NCBI GenBank assembly: GCA_026873275.1
Contig: JANTUC010000005.1
Location: 1-64,000 of the forward strand
Origin: Pseudopithomyces maydicus
Taxonomy: Eukaryota > Ascomycota > Dothideomycetes > Pleosporales > Didymosphaeriaceae
Direction: 5' to 3'
Length of the DNA stretch: 64,000 nt
The notes under the pieces are model-generated. The model was given only the letters and a program-made list of their open reading frames with translations, searched no databases and was not told the origin of the DNA. Of this stretch, positions 1 through 9,799 are shown in pieces. The number at the start of each line of letters is the position of its first letter. Within the stretch, counting starts at the first letter, position 1. Position numbers and translations under genes: made by a program.

Positions 1-689
1 GCAGCCAGGCCACCACTCACCCCCGCGCTTCATAAATGTAGCGCCCACGATGGCGTTTGTATCGGCTTGCACAAACAGTGGCTGCTCTCGTCCACATGTA
101 CAAAGTGAGCACTTGGTCCACTCTCTCTCTCGGTATGTCGATATCATGTACAGATCAAAAAAGCATTTATCTCCACGACACGGAAGTTGCTGGTTTTATC
201 TCGAACTGCAGCTGCTGAAACCAGACGAGTGTCCCTCAGCGTCTCCGCCATTGACACGCAGCTCTGCTGCATTGTCAGCACGGCACGCCAAGCTGTGACG
301 CTGTCGATACGGGACACTGTAGTCATCTGTCCAGAAAGTGAACTGAGAATGTTTTGCCCAAGCTCAGAGGCTGATGCAGTGGCTCACAGCATGCTGCAGC
401 CGACTGCAACGCCTACCGTAAATTCAGATGAGGAACAAACAGGCACATCTGCATCACCCGGACAAAGTGACGTGCCAGCTCACTGCTTCAACTTTTGGCT
501 TGAGGTCACAGGTGTATTCACTTTGGTCGATTGACAACAGTTCTACCCAGAACGTCGTGCCATCTGCTCAACTGTGTCAGTCGACGCACCATTTGTACAG
601 CACTTTGGCACGACGTTCTTGCTCAGAACTGGACGATGAAACTCGAGCTCTTCTACCTGTCTCTTGGATAAGAGGGACAACCAACAGAC

Positions 690-691
<2 letters not shown>

Positions 692-765
<74 letters not shown>

Positions 766-786
766 GGGGGGGGGGGGGGGGGGGTG

Positions 787-819
<33 letters not shown>

Positions 820-822
820 TGT
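692..822. repeat. Stacked microsatellite (CT)n-G21-T20-(GT)8
   Basis: About 36 CT dinucleotides (692-763) are followed directly by 21 G (764-784), TG, 20 T (787-806) and about eight GT units (807-822). The abrupt succession of four simple repeats with no unique sequence between them is unusual. Exact lengths should not be trusted, because long homopolymers are where sequencing errors concentrate. Confidence 0.9.
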
Positions 823-1154
823 CTTCAGAAAAGAAGAACAGCTGCTTTTCTGGCATTCAGTTCAGGCTGCATGGTTCAGCTGCCTGCAGCCAGCATCTTG
901 CTGCCCAGCTAGCACAGTGGCCGCTCGAACTCGGCTCCCTGCGGCTGCCGCATCTGCCTCCCAGGCTGCAGGGTTCACGTCTCCTGTCCAAACGCAACTC
1001 GATGATCGTTGTCGTCCACCACGGCGAGCTCACACGCCCAGGTAATGTCCGAGGAAGATGGCAGAGCGGCATGTGGGCATCGGTTGACATCTCCCATAAA
1101 AGAAATGAATGAGGAAGACTGCCTGTCCGTTCGCAGAGAAAGGTCGACGTGACA

Positions 1155-1182
1155 CTAGCTAGCTAGCTAGAGAGAGAGAGGG
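1155..1182. repeat. (AGCT)n then (AG)n simple repeat
   Basis: Several AGCT tetranucleotide units run directly into an AG dinucleotide run. AGCT is its own reverse complement, so the tract can fold on itself. No gene is associated with it. Confidence 0.8.
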
Positions 1183-2081
1183 GAGAGAAGTTCAGAGAAG
1201 GGCATGCACACACAGCTACTATGTGTAGATGCACGCCGGTGGATGCACAACGGGAGAATGACAGCATACGGCACAACTGGTGCAGAAGGCTTCAGAATCA
1301 ACAATAATGACACATCATTACACCAGATCAACTAGCTAGCTAACAAAGACACAACCAATGACCATACCACCACCACTGAAGGTCCCATCAGAGAATTCAA
1401 CGGTCAACATCATTGTCTATGAACACAAACTATTCAACAGACCCCTGACACAATGAAAGAACATACAAGGACCCAGCACAAGAACACAACAAGAACAAAC
1501 TATCACCAATTTGCAATCAATATCATTACACCAACGTCACTGAAAATGACCTAACTGGAAAAATAACATAACTACACTGAATATCACCATAGAATATTGT
1601 TTTTTTCCATTGGGCTGCATTGGTTTGTCCAGGACTTCTCCACTCATGAAATAACCTTGAATTGCTGAAATAACTGCATAAATTATGGCCCATCTTTGTG
1701 GCATGTTGACATGATGTTGAATTGCACCATTTATTGAATCCACTACGCTAGCCAGAGGATATCCGTGCTAGCCAGAAGGTGGGTGACAAGCATTAGACTG
1801 CGCCTACATCTCTGGGAAAAGAATCTACCTATCGATAAAAATAAAAGAGACACAAGCTTACCGCCTACATAATGCTAAATGCAATTCAATAATGAGAGAA
1901 AAGCTAACTGGAATCAACACTTCGAATGCGACATCTAATTGAATCGACTTTGATCAACAGGTCCAAGACGAATGCCCGCCTACCAGCCAGACAAATTGAA
2001 ACCAAATGAATTGACAGAAGGAGCTGAACCGGATTAACAGGTCAACAGGAGAAGGAACGATCAACAAGACGAGTTCGAATC

Positions 2082-2126
2082 GATCAACAGGATCAACAGG
2101 ATCAACAGGATCAACAGGATCAACAG
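2082..2126. repeat. Five tandem copies of 9-bp GATCAACAG
   Basis: Five perfect head-to-tail copies of GATCAACAG. Related single copies lie upstream (around 1952, 2035 and 2067), so the array appears to have grown from a locally repeated motif. Being 9 bp it reads through as a repeated Asp-Pro-Val in one minus-strand frame, but no real protein surrounds it. There are no spacers, so it is not CRISPR. Confidence 0.9.
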
Positions 2127-2289
2127 GTCCAATCAACAAAGAGACTAATCGATCAAGTTAGACGAAATCAACTCCGAGAACTAATGAGACAAAGAGACAA
2201 AGAGACAAAGAATGAGACAAATCGACGCGTAACTGGCGCAGCGTAATACGTAGCCAGACTATGTCACAATATGCAGACTGTGTACGGCA

Positions 2290-2600
2290 AGAATGCCATA
2301 TCTGAACCAGACTCTTACTTCACGCTTTCTGAGACTTTGAGCACGCGCTAAGCGCCTGCATCAGCACGTCGTTACCACGGGAGCAAACAAATACGGCGGC
2401 ACCGAAGCGGGAGCAACGGTGACGCCAATAACCAATGGCGCTACGGGAACAGACGGTTTGATATCGAGCGCACGCTGATTTCACGCCACGCAGGCAGACG
2501 TCGTTAAAGATGGAGAGAATGATCGCCGCGACAACGCAAAGGGCAATGGCAACTTCATTAACGGAACACGCCAGACAAAATATCAAAGATCACGTCGTAC
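2290..2600 (-). pseudogene. MrpG-like Na+/H+ antiporter subunit, broken
   Basis: Last gene of a minus-strand Mrp operon. The translation near the start (about 2592) reads IFDILSGVF followed by a hydrophobic stretch and then NDVYLRGVKSA-like text, matching the MrpG pattern of one membrane helix followed by a PDVYxRxHxxTKxxTLG-type segment, but with frame jumps. MrpG is a small membrane subunit of the multi-subunit Na+(K+)/H+ antiporter of bacteria. Position directly after an mrpF-like stretch supports the call. The left boundary is approximate, and similarity fades into the repeat-rich left end. Confidence 0.5.
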
Positions 2601-2851
2601 TGATGATAGATTGTTCTCAGGGTATTTTCAGAACGCCACCGTCCTGATGAGGCAAGATGCTCAGGTAAGAGGATAACCTGAAGAACATCGTCGTGTCAGA
2701 GCAGAATCGACACAACGCATCGAGATGAGCGTGATCCGACCGAGCTTCAGTGGAATATAATTAACTGTCGTCGCGTCCTTCGTCATCCAGATGTTACGGT
2801 AGAACAACATCGCGATGATGATGAAGAGTGAGCGGACAGATGTTCAACCAT
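2600..2851 (-). pseudogene. MrpF-like Na+/H+ antiporter subunit, broken
   Basis: An ATG at 2851 starts MVEHLSAH, then an Ile/Leu-rich stretch and a YR-containing segment as in MrpF, then loses frame. Near the end a GTVAF-like motif appears in another frame, matching the MrpF C-terminus. The call rests mainly on operon order (between mrpE and mrpG) and these short matches. In bacteria MrpF is a three-helix membrane subunit of the Mrp antiporter. At least two indels are needed to read it through. Confidence 0.45.
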
Positions 2852-3317
2852 GCAATTGTCTCGTCGCTTCCCAGTTGTGGATTCAAAGTTTTCGTAATGT
2901 CTGTTTGAGTTCTTTATATTCGGCATATGGAGCGCATGGATATAGAGGATCTTACTATTTTGCGACACTTTCAAGGACGACGAGCGTCTCGGCGCTACGA
3001 GAGGGAAGAGAGCATCATACAGGCTGATCTTCCAAATGATTGATGACGTCTCAAAAATTAGTCCGGAGGACTTCATTTTAGACCGAGACGAGGCGCAACA
3101 CCTCGAAGTTCGCCATGACGAGCTCGTGAAAGAAGATGAGGAAGCAACAGCCGAATTCACTGCGTGAAATAAAAGTTTGTCCCTGTTTCACGGAAGAAGC
3201 GGCGCATCATGAAGATGACGAGCAATCCGAGAATATATCCAATCAGAACTATTACACGTGAACGATCCTAGAACATCCAGATGAACGCCAAGAAAAAGTT
3301 AATCAATTGATAGCCAC
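2852..3317 (-). pseudogene. MrpE-like Na+/H+ antiporter subunit, broken
   Basis: Begins at a GTG (3317) after an AAAGGAG Shine-Dalgarno; the translation gives QLINFFLAFIWMF-like text and then IGYILGLLVIFFMRRFFRET across frames, characteristic of MrpE. Further down, HELVMANFEVLRLV, then SKILYIHALHMPNIK and ESTTG match the conserved MrpE C-terminal half. Gene length (about 155 codons) fits the family. Several single-base deletions break the frame. MrpE is a membrane subunit of the bacterial Mrp cation/proton antiporter. Nothing suggests expression in the fungus. Confidence 0.75.
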
Positions 3318-3324
3318 TTTATAG

Positions 3325-4761
3325 TCACTCCTTTAACACGGCACGCCGATAAAGTTCTGGTTGCGAGCGGTTCGATTGCCTCGGGTAATATACGGATAAC
3401 TCAAAATCGAACCTATATGACCGCCACGGCTGCTTAAAGAGGCAGACCGGGACGATGACGACTTGCGTAGGACGAGGCCGTCATACGTGCCGCGCTCTTC
3501 GCCCCAAAATCCGCTCCGGAAAATCTTGATGACCGAGAAGAGACGACCGCCGACGAGGACGAGAACGGGTTCAACGAAGTCCTCTTCTCCGACCCCACCT
3601 TTGATTACGAGAAGCTTCCCGAAGAAGCCACTGAGCGGTGGGATTCCGGTGAGCGAGAGCAGCCAAGGTGAAGAACGTCCAAATGAACAGTGGAAGCGGG
3701 TGATGCCTACCTACGCCCGGGAGCTGCCTGACTACACGATCATCCCGACGAGCATGAATAAGACGGCTTTAATCATCATGTCGTGAATCAAGCGGTAGAG
3801 CGCCCTTCTTGAGCGACGCCTGCGTGTTGACCGCGATTCCGGGTACAAGATGAACGGCATCGCAATCATGATGTTATAGATGATAATGATGACGTCAGCA
3901 GGCGATCGTCCACCATCCCGGTCACGATTGTGGAGCACGGCGAGGACGATGAGGAACGCTAAGAACGTCCCGTTCACGTCAAAATGAGCGTATACGTCCG
4001 GAGAATCGGAGGTGACCCCCGACTTTCGTCAAAAGTGCTCCGAACAACGAGGAATCGGCGTCGGTGCGACGACGTACGATCCCCAGCACCAGGTAGTGAA
4101 GTGGCACGAGCGCCCCTTTCAACCCGGAATACATGAACAACACCCAGATGACCGAGATGACGTTCGGATTGTCGACGAAGCGGAATCTTTTGGGCAAGGT
4201 CGGCCAGTCCGAGCGTCCCGACGGCAATCGTATAAATACGCGACCGCCATGACGAACAGGGCCAGTGCGACGTTGACGAGCAGCATTTAATCGACTGCGC
4301 AACTGCACGCCCTTGCCGCCGAGGACGATCAAGACGTAAGATCCCATCAGAACATCTCAAAGAAGACGAACAAGCTAAAAAATATCGCCAGTCGCAATAG
4401 CGCCACTGACGAGCGTGAACAGCATCGCCACGTACAAGTAGTTCTCTTCCACATGCCACGAAAAGCGCAATGGACAGCGAACCAGACGGCGAAGAACGTG
4501 AGGAGCGTCGACGTCGTATCGAGGAGTGCATACAACATGTCCGAGATCGGCGCGTGATCGAGAACGGCGCCGGCCAGTTCCCGAGGTTGAGGGTCATGAT
4601 GCCCTCGTTCGAGAACGTGCACTAACAAGAGCGACGAGCAACGTGATAAAGATCGATCCAAGCGCCAGTCCGCGGCTGCAGACGCACGTTCTTTGGCAGG
4701 AACATCATGATGATCGCCGCGAGCGCCGGGATGACAATCGAAACACAGGTAAGCTAATCAT
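3325..4761 (-). pseudogene. MrpD-like antiporter subunit, broken by indels
   Basis: Homolog of the proton-translocating MrpD subunit (NuoM/N-like, about 490 aa). Pieces in successive frames read IMTLNLGNWPAPF, FSLFVFFEMF, MGSYVLIVLGGKGVQLRS, TVGTLGLADLAQKIP, NPNVISVIWVLFM, GALLTKVG, MIKAALFMLVGMIV-like text and SGFFGK-like text, in correct family order. Start ATG 4761 overlaps the mrpC stop (ATGA), normal for bacterial operons. The frame breaks look like single missing bases: FEMF and MGSYVL are in adjacent frames and one T would join them. Length matches an intact gene, so this is indel damage rather than deletion. Confidence 0.85.
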
Positions 4762-5086
4762 TCGATTCCGTTCCTTCTATTTCCCATATTATCCGTGTCA
4801 GCCTCCGCAGGCGCGGTAGGCGAGCACCGGCAGGAATGCCGCGGTCACCCTGAAATGATGGACGACTGCCGTCAAGACGAGCGCTTGCGTAACGGGTCGG
4901 TATAGTCGGTCAGCACCAACACGACGAGGACAGGTGCGGCCCAAGTTCAGTCCTGACATCGCCAACAGAGGCGGCGCAAAAAGACAACGTGCTATCGCGC
5001 TCAAGATGCGTAACAAACTCTTTGAGAGAACGCAGATCGTACACATCGTCAGCGACACCGATAATGATGCTAACGAAGATTTCCAT
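4758..5086 (-). pseudogene. MrpC-like antiporter subunit, broken
   Basis: Starts at ATG 5086, two bases after the mrpB stop. It reads MEIFVSIIIGV, then in a second frame LTMCTI and LSKSLLRI, then LLAMSGLNLG, then QALVLTAVV and a final AYRA, which is the MrpC/NuoK signature order. Length (about 109 codons) fits the family. At least four frame changes are needed. In bacteria MrpC is a three-helix NuoK-like subunit of the Mrp antiporter. Confidence 0.8.
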
Positions 5087-5089
5087 TAC

Positions 5090-5535
5090 TCACTCTCCAA
5101 ACGTTTGAATGATCGTCATCGCGTGGCGCCGATGACGACGAAGTAGACGCCGAGTAGTCGAAGGCGATCGCCGTATGGAGCGTCTCTTCACCAAGAAGCG
5201 GCAAGTGGTATCTCGTTCAGGCGCGTAAGAACCGTGTGAAGCTCAAGAATATCAGAACGTGAACGCCGTCATCACGGCGATGAGTACCCTGACGCCGGTC
5301 AACCGGCGATAGTCGAACGGGAACACCGTCAGCAGCGCCGAATCGAAGGCGAGTACAACATGAACGAGAGTGTCGCCAGCCGTCATCGTCGATGAACTCA
5401 CCGCCAGTAGCGACCTGAAAAAGGTGCGAATAAAGTGAATCGAGAAACGATGATGATGAAGCAGAAGATGATCACCGCGGCCGCCCGTGCCTTCGACGCC
5501 ATTGACGTGCTATCACTTTTAGCTTCATTATCCAT
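5090..5535 (-). pseudogene. MrpB-like antiporter subunit, broken
   Basis: ATG 5535 is preceded by a Shine-Dalgarno-like AAGGAAGGTG. The N-terminus carries an Ile/Phe-rich helix (VIIFCFIIIV) followed by a RFTLFAPF-like segment; later text reads TVFPFDYRRLTGVRVLIAVMTAF, then HTAIAFDY, then MTIIQTFGE before the TGA at 5090. This is the MrpB pattern, including the conserved C-terminal YxVVxGxTMTIIQT-type helix. The frame is interrupted by several indels. Length matches the normal 140-150 aa family. Confidence 0.75.
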
Positions 5536-5539
5536 GTTC

Positions 5540-7951
5540 ACCTTCCTTTCGCAGAAAGCAAGTTATTACCGAACTTGATCATCGTAACCCGAGACGCAAA
5601 CCGCGACCGCGATAGACGATAATCTCGAACAATGTATCAAAGCCACGGAAGTCGACGAGGACGACGTTGACCATGTTCTTTCCCGGCAGCCAATTCATAG
5701 ACGTTTTCTTTATAGTATTCCGAGATCGAGCTGAGCGACTTAGCCGACAGCGTCATGAAGCCGGCGACATCATGACCGTCACACCGACGGCATCCATGAT
5801 CGCATTGCCGACTTGTGCCGGGACTGCACTTCTTCTTGCCGATTTTACGTAGGTAGTGGAACATCGTGAGCAGGAAGATGCGATCAACCGTCTCGATGAC
5901 GAGCTGCGAGCGGCGATAACCGGCGCTTCGAAGAAGACGAAGAAGGCGCGACACCATAGCCGACGACACCGAGCAAGATGATTGCCGGAGATGAACGTCA
6001 GCGAGATCATGAACGCTCAAGATGACGACCGCTATCGAGCAACATACTCATGGGCGTTACCTCGCCATCTCGGTCAATGAGAAAAGCGGAACATCCATAC
6101 CACCACATCGAGGACAAGGAGCGATCCTGACATAGAGACGGGCAGACAAACCAACACGGTTGAATGAAGCCCCGTCATGTTGTCTTTGAAGCGGTACGCT
6201 GCCTTGTTCGACCAGACGAGCGAACCGTCGTATGCCGTTGAGCGTCGTCGGCACACGGTTGTAGATGCTCATCCATTTGTTGAGCGTGAAGAAGAGCACC
6301 GTCCCGAGCGCGACAATCCGATTACATGGAGCAACTTCCAGGCGGAAGAGATCCTGCGCAGCGCCGAACAGCAACCACCTCAACCGCCTGCCCACCTTCG
6401 ACGAGCGACGGGTAACCGATCTGAGCAAGCTGACGATGAGCGTGTTCATTAAATACGTCGATGAGGCCGAGCACGACGACGAGCACGCGGCGATCAAGCG
6501 GCGGGATGAGCATCCCGATTGGCGCCTCGTAACGCCGTCAAACTGGGCTTGCCCATGAACGTCCGTGAAGATGATCGCTGGCAGCGACGAACGTGAACAC
6601 GCCCGCGATGAACGCGACGACCGGGATGAGCAGGCCGATCGTGTCGAGCGCGAAGAAGTCGGCCGAGAACACTTCGCCACCGCCTTCAAGAACATCTCTA
6701 CGTGAAGCCGTTGAACGGCGGTAGACCGGCCATCGACAACGAACCGATGCTGACGGCACCGTGAACGTGATCGGCATGACGGTCATCAAGCCGCCGAGCT
6801 TACGAATGTCACGCGTCCCGGTCTCGTGGTCGACGATTCCGACCATCATGAAGAGCTGGTTTCGAACGCCGTCAGTGCGGTTAACGCAAATGGAAGGACG
6901 CGGCAATCGTCGCGACCATGAAGGCGTTCGTTTACCACGCCGTCATAGGCGCCGTGGCCCCAGCGTCAAGGAGCGACATGATGAGACCGAGCTGACTGAC
7001 GGTCGAATACGCGAGAATCCCTTTCAAATCGGTCTGACTGCATTGAACGACCCCCAGAAGAGCGTGAACGTCCCGAACGAGACGATGATCCATAGCCAGA
7101 GCGACGACTTGAACACCGGACTCATCCGCGCGACCAACCAGGATTTCCGCCTTGACCATCGTCGCCGAGTGGAGGTATGCACTGACCGGAGTCGGTGCCT
7201 CCATCGCATCCGGTAACCAGATGTGGAACGGGATCCGCGCCGACTTCGTGAACGCCCCGAGCAGCAGGAGGACGACGCCGGGATGAAGAACGGGCTATCG
7301 ATGACCGCTTGGTCGCGACCATCGAATGCTGAACGAGCCGACCATCGACTCGAGGAGGACGATTCCCCCAAGCATCGACAGACCCCCGAACACGGTGATC
7401 GATTTTTGCGCCCCGTAACGGGAACGCTCTTCGTACCAGTGTACGATCAAGAGGACGACGAAATCGACGTCATCCCCAGAACATGTACATGACGACCATG
7501 TTGTCGGACAAGACGACCCCGAGCATCGCCCTTTATGAAGAGGAGCAAGTACATCGCAAAAGTGGCCGAGTGATTCTTTGTCTCTTATTCAAGTAATAAA
7601 TCGAATACAAGACAACAAGTGCACTGACCCCGTGATCAGAGCGCGAACAAGAGGCCGAGCCCATCGACGTACGCCGAAGTTGATGCCGAGCGACGGCATC
7701 CGCGAGACCGCCCTGACGACACCCTTATCACTCGTGATACCGATGTATCGGAAGAAGCACACGAATAGAAGCGTAGGGACGATTAATACGAACCACCCCG
7801 TATGCATTCGCTTCACTGAAACAGAAACGGGATAAACGGCGCCGCGAGGAGCGCGGCAATAAAATAGCGAGATGTAACACTGACAAGAAAATTCCTTCGA
7901 ACAGAGTCGTACAAGCGATGCGGAAGCGCCCAAATCCAAAAGGAGGGTCAT
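5540..7951 (-). pseudogene. MrpA-like antiporter main subunit, broken
   Basis: Large Mrp subunit (about 800 aa, NuoL-like). Start ATG 7951 reads MTLLLDLGA; then HTGWFVLIVPTLLFV and MPSLGINF. The diagnostic proton-channel motif DAMEAPTPVSAYLHSATMVK lies near 7204-7140 (minus strand), followed by LWLWIIVSFGTFTLFWGSFNAV, DLKGILAYSTVSQLGLIMSLL, MVGIVDHETGTRDIRKLGGLM and TIGLLIPVVAFIAGVFTF. All are in family order but scattered over three frames by single-base indels. Together with mrpB-G it defines an Mrp operon for Na+(K+)/H+ exchange in alkaliphilic or salt-tolerant bacteria. Length is that of an intact gene. Confidence 0.88.
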
Positions 7952-8113
7952 CTGACTACATCAATGTCTCGCCATTGCGAGTATAGCGCATTCTGTTCTT
8001 AGCCATGACAAACTTCCCTGTTTCTTCACAACTAAACTATTTCTAAACTTAAATATGAAGGAACGCGTCGGAAAATGTAAAAAAAATCTCATAGTTCGTC
8101 TGTTTCAGACATA

Positions 8114-8146
8114 CAAAAAACAACCGACCGGAGACCCGATCGGCTG
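8114..8146 (-). terminator. Rho-independent terminator after trxA
   Basis: An inverted repeat (8121-8130 against 8137-8146) with a 6-nt loop forms a stem of about 10 bp with two G-U pairs in the minus-strand transcript, followed on that strand by a run of six T. It lies just past the trxA stop and before mrpA. Intrinsic terminators of this form are bacterial, which supports a bacterial origin for the segment. Confidence 0.8.
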
Positions 8147-8149
8147 TTT

Positions 8150-8465
8150 TGGACATTATTGTGTTGCCGCATATTGTTCCTTTCAACGCTTCTTTACGGG
8201 AAGCCCATTGTCTTCGAGACAGGTTAACGTCTTGTAATCCATCATGAGCGTCAGGCGTTTTGATTTTGAAAGCGCCCGCGACTTCTGGGTTCTCATCCAC
8301 GCCGAGTTTGGATGATTTGACTTGGTCGCCCATCTCAATACTCTTCTTATACCGCGCGATTCATGCGGCACGGTCCACACCATGCTGCCCAAAATCAACG
8401 AGGACGACGCCCTCTTGTACATCTTGTTCAAATGATTGAGTCGTTGCGTGTTTAATAGCCGTTTT
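8150..8465 (-). pseudogene. Thioredoxin (trxA), frameshifted
   Basis: The N-terminal part reads AIKHATTQSFEQDVQEGVVL and then VDF; the active site WCGPCRM is present in the next frame. Inserting one T into the T run after VDF would give the canonical VDFWAAWCGPCRM. Later MGDQVK, KLGVDENPEVAGAFKI and KEALKGTI match the thioredoxin fold C-terminal half. Thioredoxin is a small cytosolic disulfide reductase (about 104 aa). The gene lies immediately downstream of etfA, the etfB-etfA-trxA order typical of Bacillus relatives, and is followed by a terminator. Confidence 0.88.
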
Positions 8466-8566
8466 GGTAAATACCTCCCCCCAATAAGATGTGAGAATCC
8501 ACTGCAGGGAACCTCATGCATTTCATGTTCAGAGTATACCACGGAGGGTAAAGCCTGTTCTGCACT

Positions 8567-9509
8567 TCAGCTGCTCGACGAGGTGTTTCCGGAACTCTTC
8601 TGCAGCCATTAACGGGACGACGTCGAACAAGTCGCCGACGATGCCATAATCCGCCACCGTGAAGATGTTCGCCTCCGGGTCTTTGTTGATGGCGACGATC
8701 ACTTTGGCGTTGCTCATGCCGGCCAGGGGCGCTGATTGCCCCGGAAATACCGCAGGCGATGTACAGGTCTGGCGTGACGACTTCGGTCTGACCGATTTGA
8801 GAGCGTAATCGCCAATACCAGCGCCCATGCTCCACGTGAAGCACCGACCGCCCTACCTGGCAGTTCCGCGAATTCTTCAGCGGCTTGAAGCCGTCCTCGC
8901 CCTTGACGCCACGGCCACCGGCGACGATGACTTTCGCCTCGGCGAGGTCGACTTTGCCGGTCGCTTTGCGGACGACTTCTTTGACGATCATCGCGAGGTT
9001 TTCCTTCAGTTCGACGCTCGGCGCTCCGATTGAGGCGCCGCACCAGCCGTACGGTAACGCATCGATGTTGTCGGTCGAACGCGGCATGTTGCGACCGTCT
9101 TGAACTCACTTCTTCGAACGCTTTCCTGAATAGATTGGGCGGATGAACTCAGTACCAGATCCTTCAATCGGCACGACGTCGACGATGAGACCGGCGCCGA
9201 TTGCGCGCCGCAGCCGGTGCGATGTCTTCCTGAGCGCGGAAGAAGCGGCCGAGGACGATTGGGAATCCGGTGACTCTTGGTCGATGAGCTGTCGGAGCAT
9301 CCTTGCCCGTAACCGTCCGCGTGTAATGCTTGAGACGCGCGTCTTCGACGACGAGACACGTCCACATATTCTCGAGTTCGTTCGCAAGTGCTTTGACGTC
9401 TTCCTCGATGACGACAGCCGTCACGTCATCCGTCTGTTTCTGCCGCAGCGATGTGTCGAATACATTCCGTAACGCGCCTCTCTCACGCGCCTCTGCGAGA
9501 CGCTTTCAT
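8567..9509 (-). pseudogene. Electron transfer flavoprotein alpha subunit (etfA), frameshifted
   Basis: Reads, across frames, TAVVIEEDVKALANELE, VVEDARLKHYT, RQLIDQESPD, VDVVPIEGSG, then LAMIVKEVVRKATGKVDLAE, AKVIVAGGRGVKGEDGFK, VVTPDLYIACGISGAI, MSNAKVIVAINKDPEANIF and ADYGIVGDLFDVVP. The C-terminal FAD-binding motifs (GGRGVK, IACGISGAIQH-like, INKDPxAxIF) are all present. EtfA binds FAD and passes electrons from acyl-CoA dehydrogenases. Length (about 314 codons) is that of an intact gene; at least five indels interrupt it. Start ATG 9509 follows the etfB stop by 16 nt. Confidence 0.9.
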
Positions 9510-9525
9510 GGCGTGTGTGTCCCCT

Positions 9526-9797
9526 TCAAATGACTTTTGCTTCCGCATGAAGCAATTGGACGAGTCGTTCACTGCATCCTCGCTGATGCCACCCGCTTCT
9601 CTTCTTCCGGCAACCGTTCAATCGTTCCAATTTTCGCTTCAATCTCATCTTCATCGAGGTCGATGTCCGAGAGGTCGAGCTCTTCGAGCGGCTTCTTCTT
9701 CGCCTTCATGATTCCTGGAAGGCTCAGCGTGGTCATTCAATCCGCTGCGCTGTGACAGGAAGCGGAGCGCCACTTCAATCACTTCCGTGTCCCCTTC
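9526..9797 (-). pseudogene. EtfB C-terminal fragment, cut at a junction
   Basis: Minus-strand translation starting at 9797 reads EGDTEVIEVAL, then GIMKAKKKPLEELDLSDIDL, EDEIEAK, TIERLPEEK and ends at TGA 9528-9526, which is the C-terminal third of the electron transfer flavoprotein beta subunit. Similarity stops abruptly: the codons are still clearly etfB at 9797, and the next bases are AT-rich retrotransposon sequence. The other two thirds of the gene are missing. That makes a misjoin or insertion breakpoint at 9797/9798. Confidence 0.85.
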
Positions 9798-9799
9798 TA

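Larger units (their letters stand above)
1..2290. other. Left-end non-coding DNA of unknown origin
   Basis: No protein recognisable in any frame. The stretch is dominated by simple repeats, short direct repeats and AGCT runs, and its composition resembles neither the bacterial segment to its right nor the fungal genes beyond. Long apparent reading frames between 428 and 1045 only translate the microsatellites. Short direct repeats include GCTAGCCAGA at about 1748 and 1770. It may be eukaryotic DNA of the fungus or another organism, or part of an assembly chimera; the sequence alone does not decide. Confidence 0.5.

Noticed and set aside
653..856. Arg-Glu repeat protein on the minus strand
   Set aside because: Pure translation of the AG dinucleotide repeat.
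428..1045. Long open frame of 205 codons
   Set aside because: Its length comes from reading through (CT)n, G21, T20 and (GT)n; no domain and no coding signal.
2082..2126. Possible CRISPR-like array
   Set aside because: Contiguous 9-bp tandem units without spacers.
2290..9797. Functional horizontally acquired Mrp antiporter operon in the fungus
   Set aside because: Every gene is broken by indels, bacterial signals (Shine-Dalgarno, intrinsic terminator) are still present, there are no introns, and the segment ends mid-gene.
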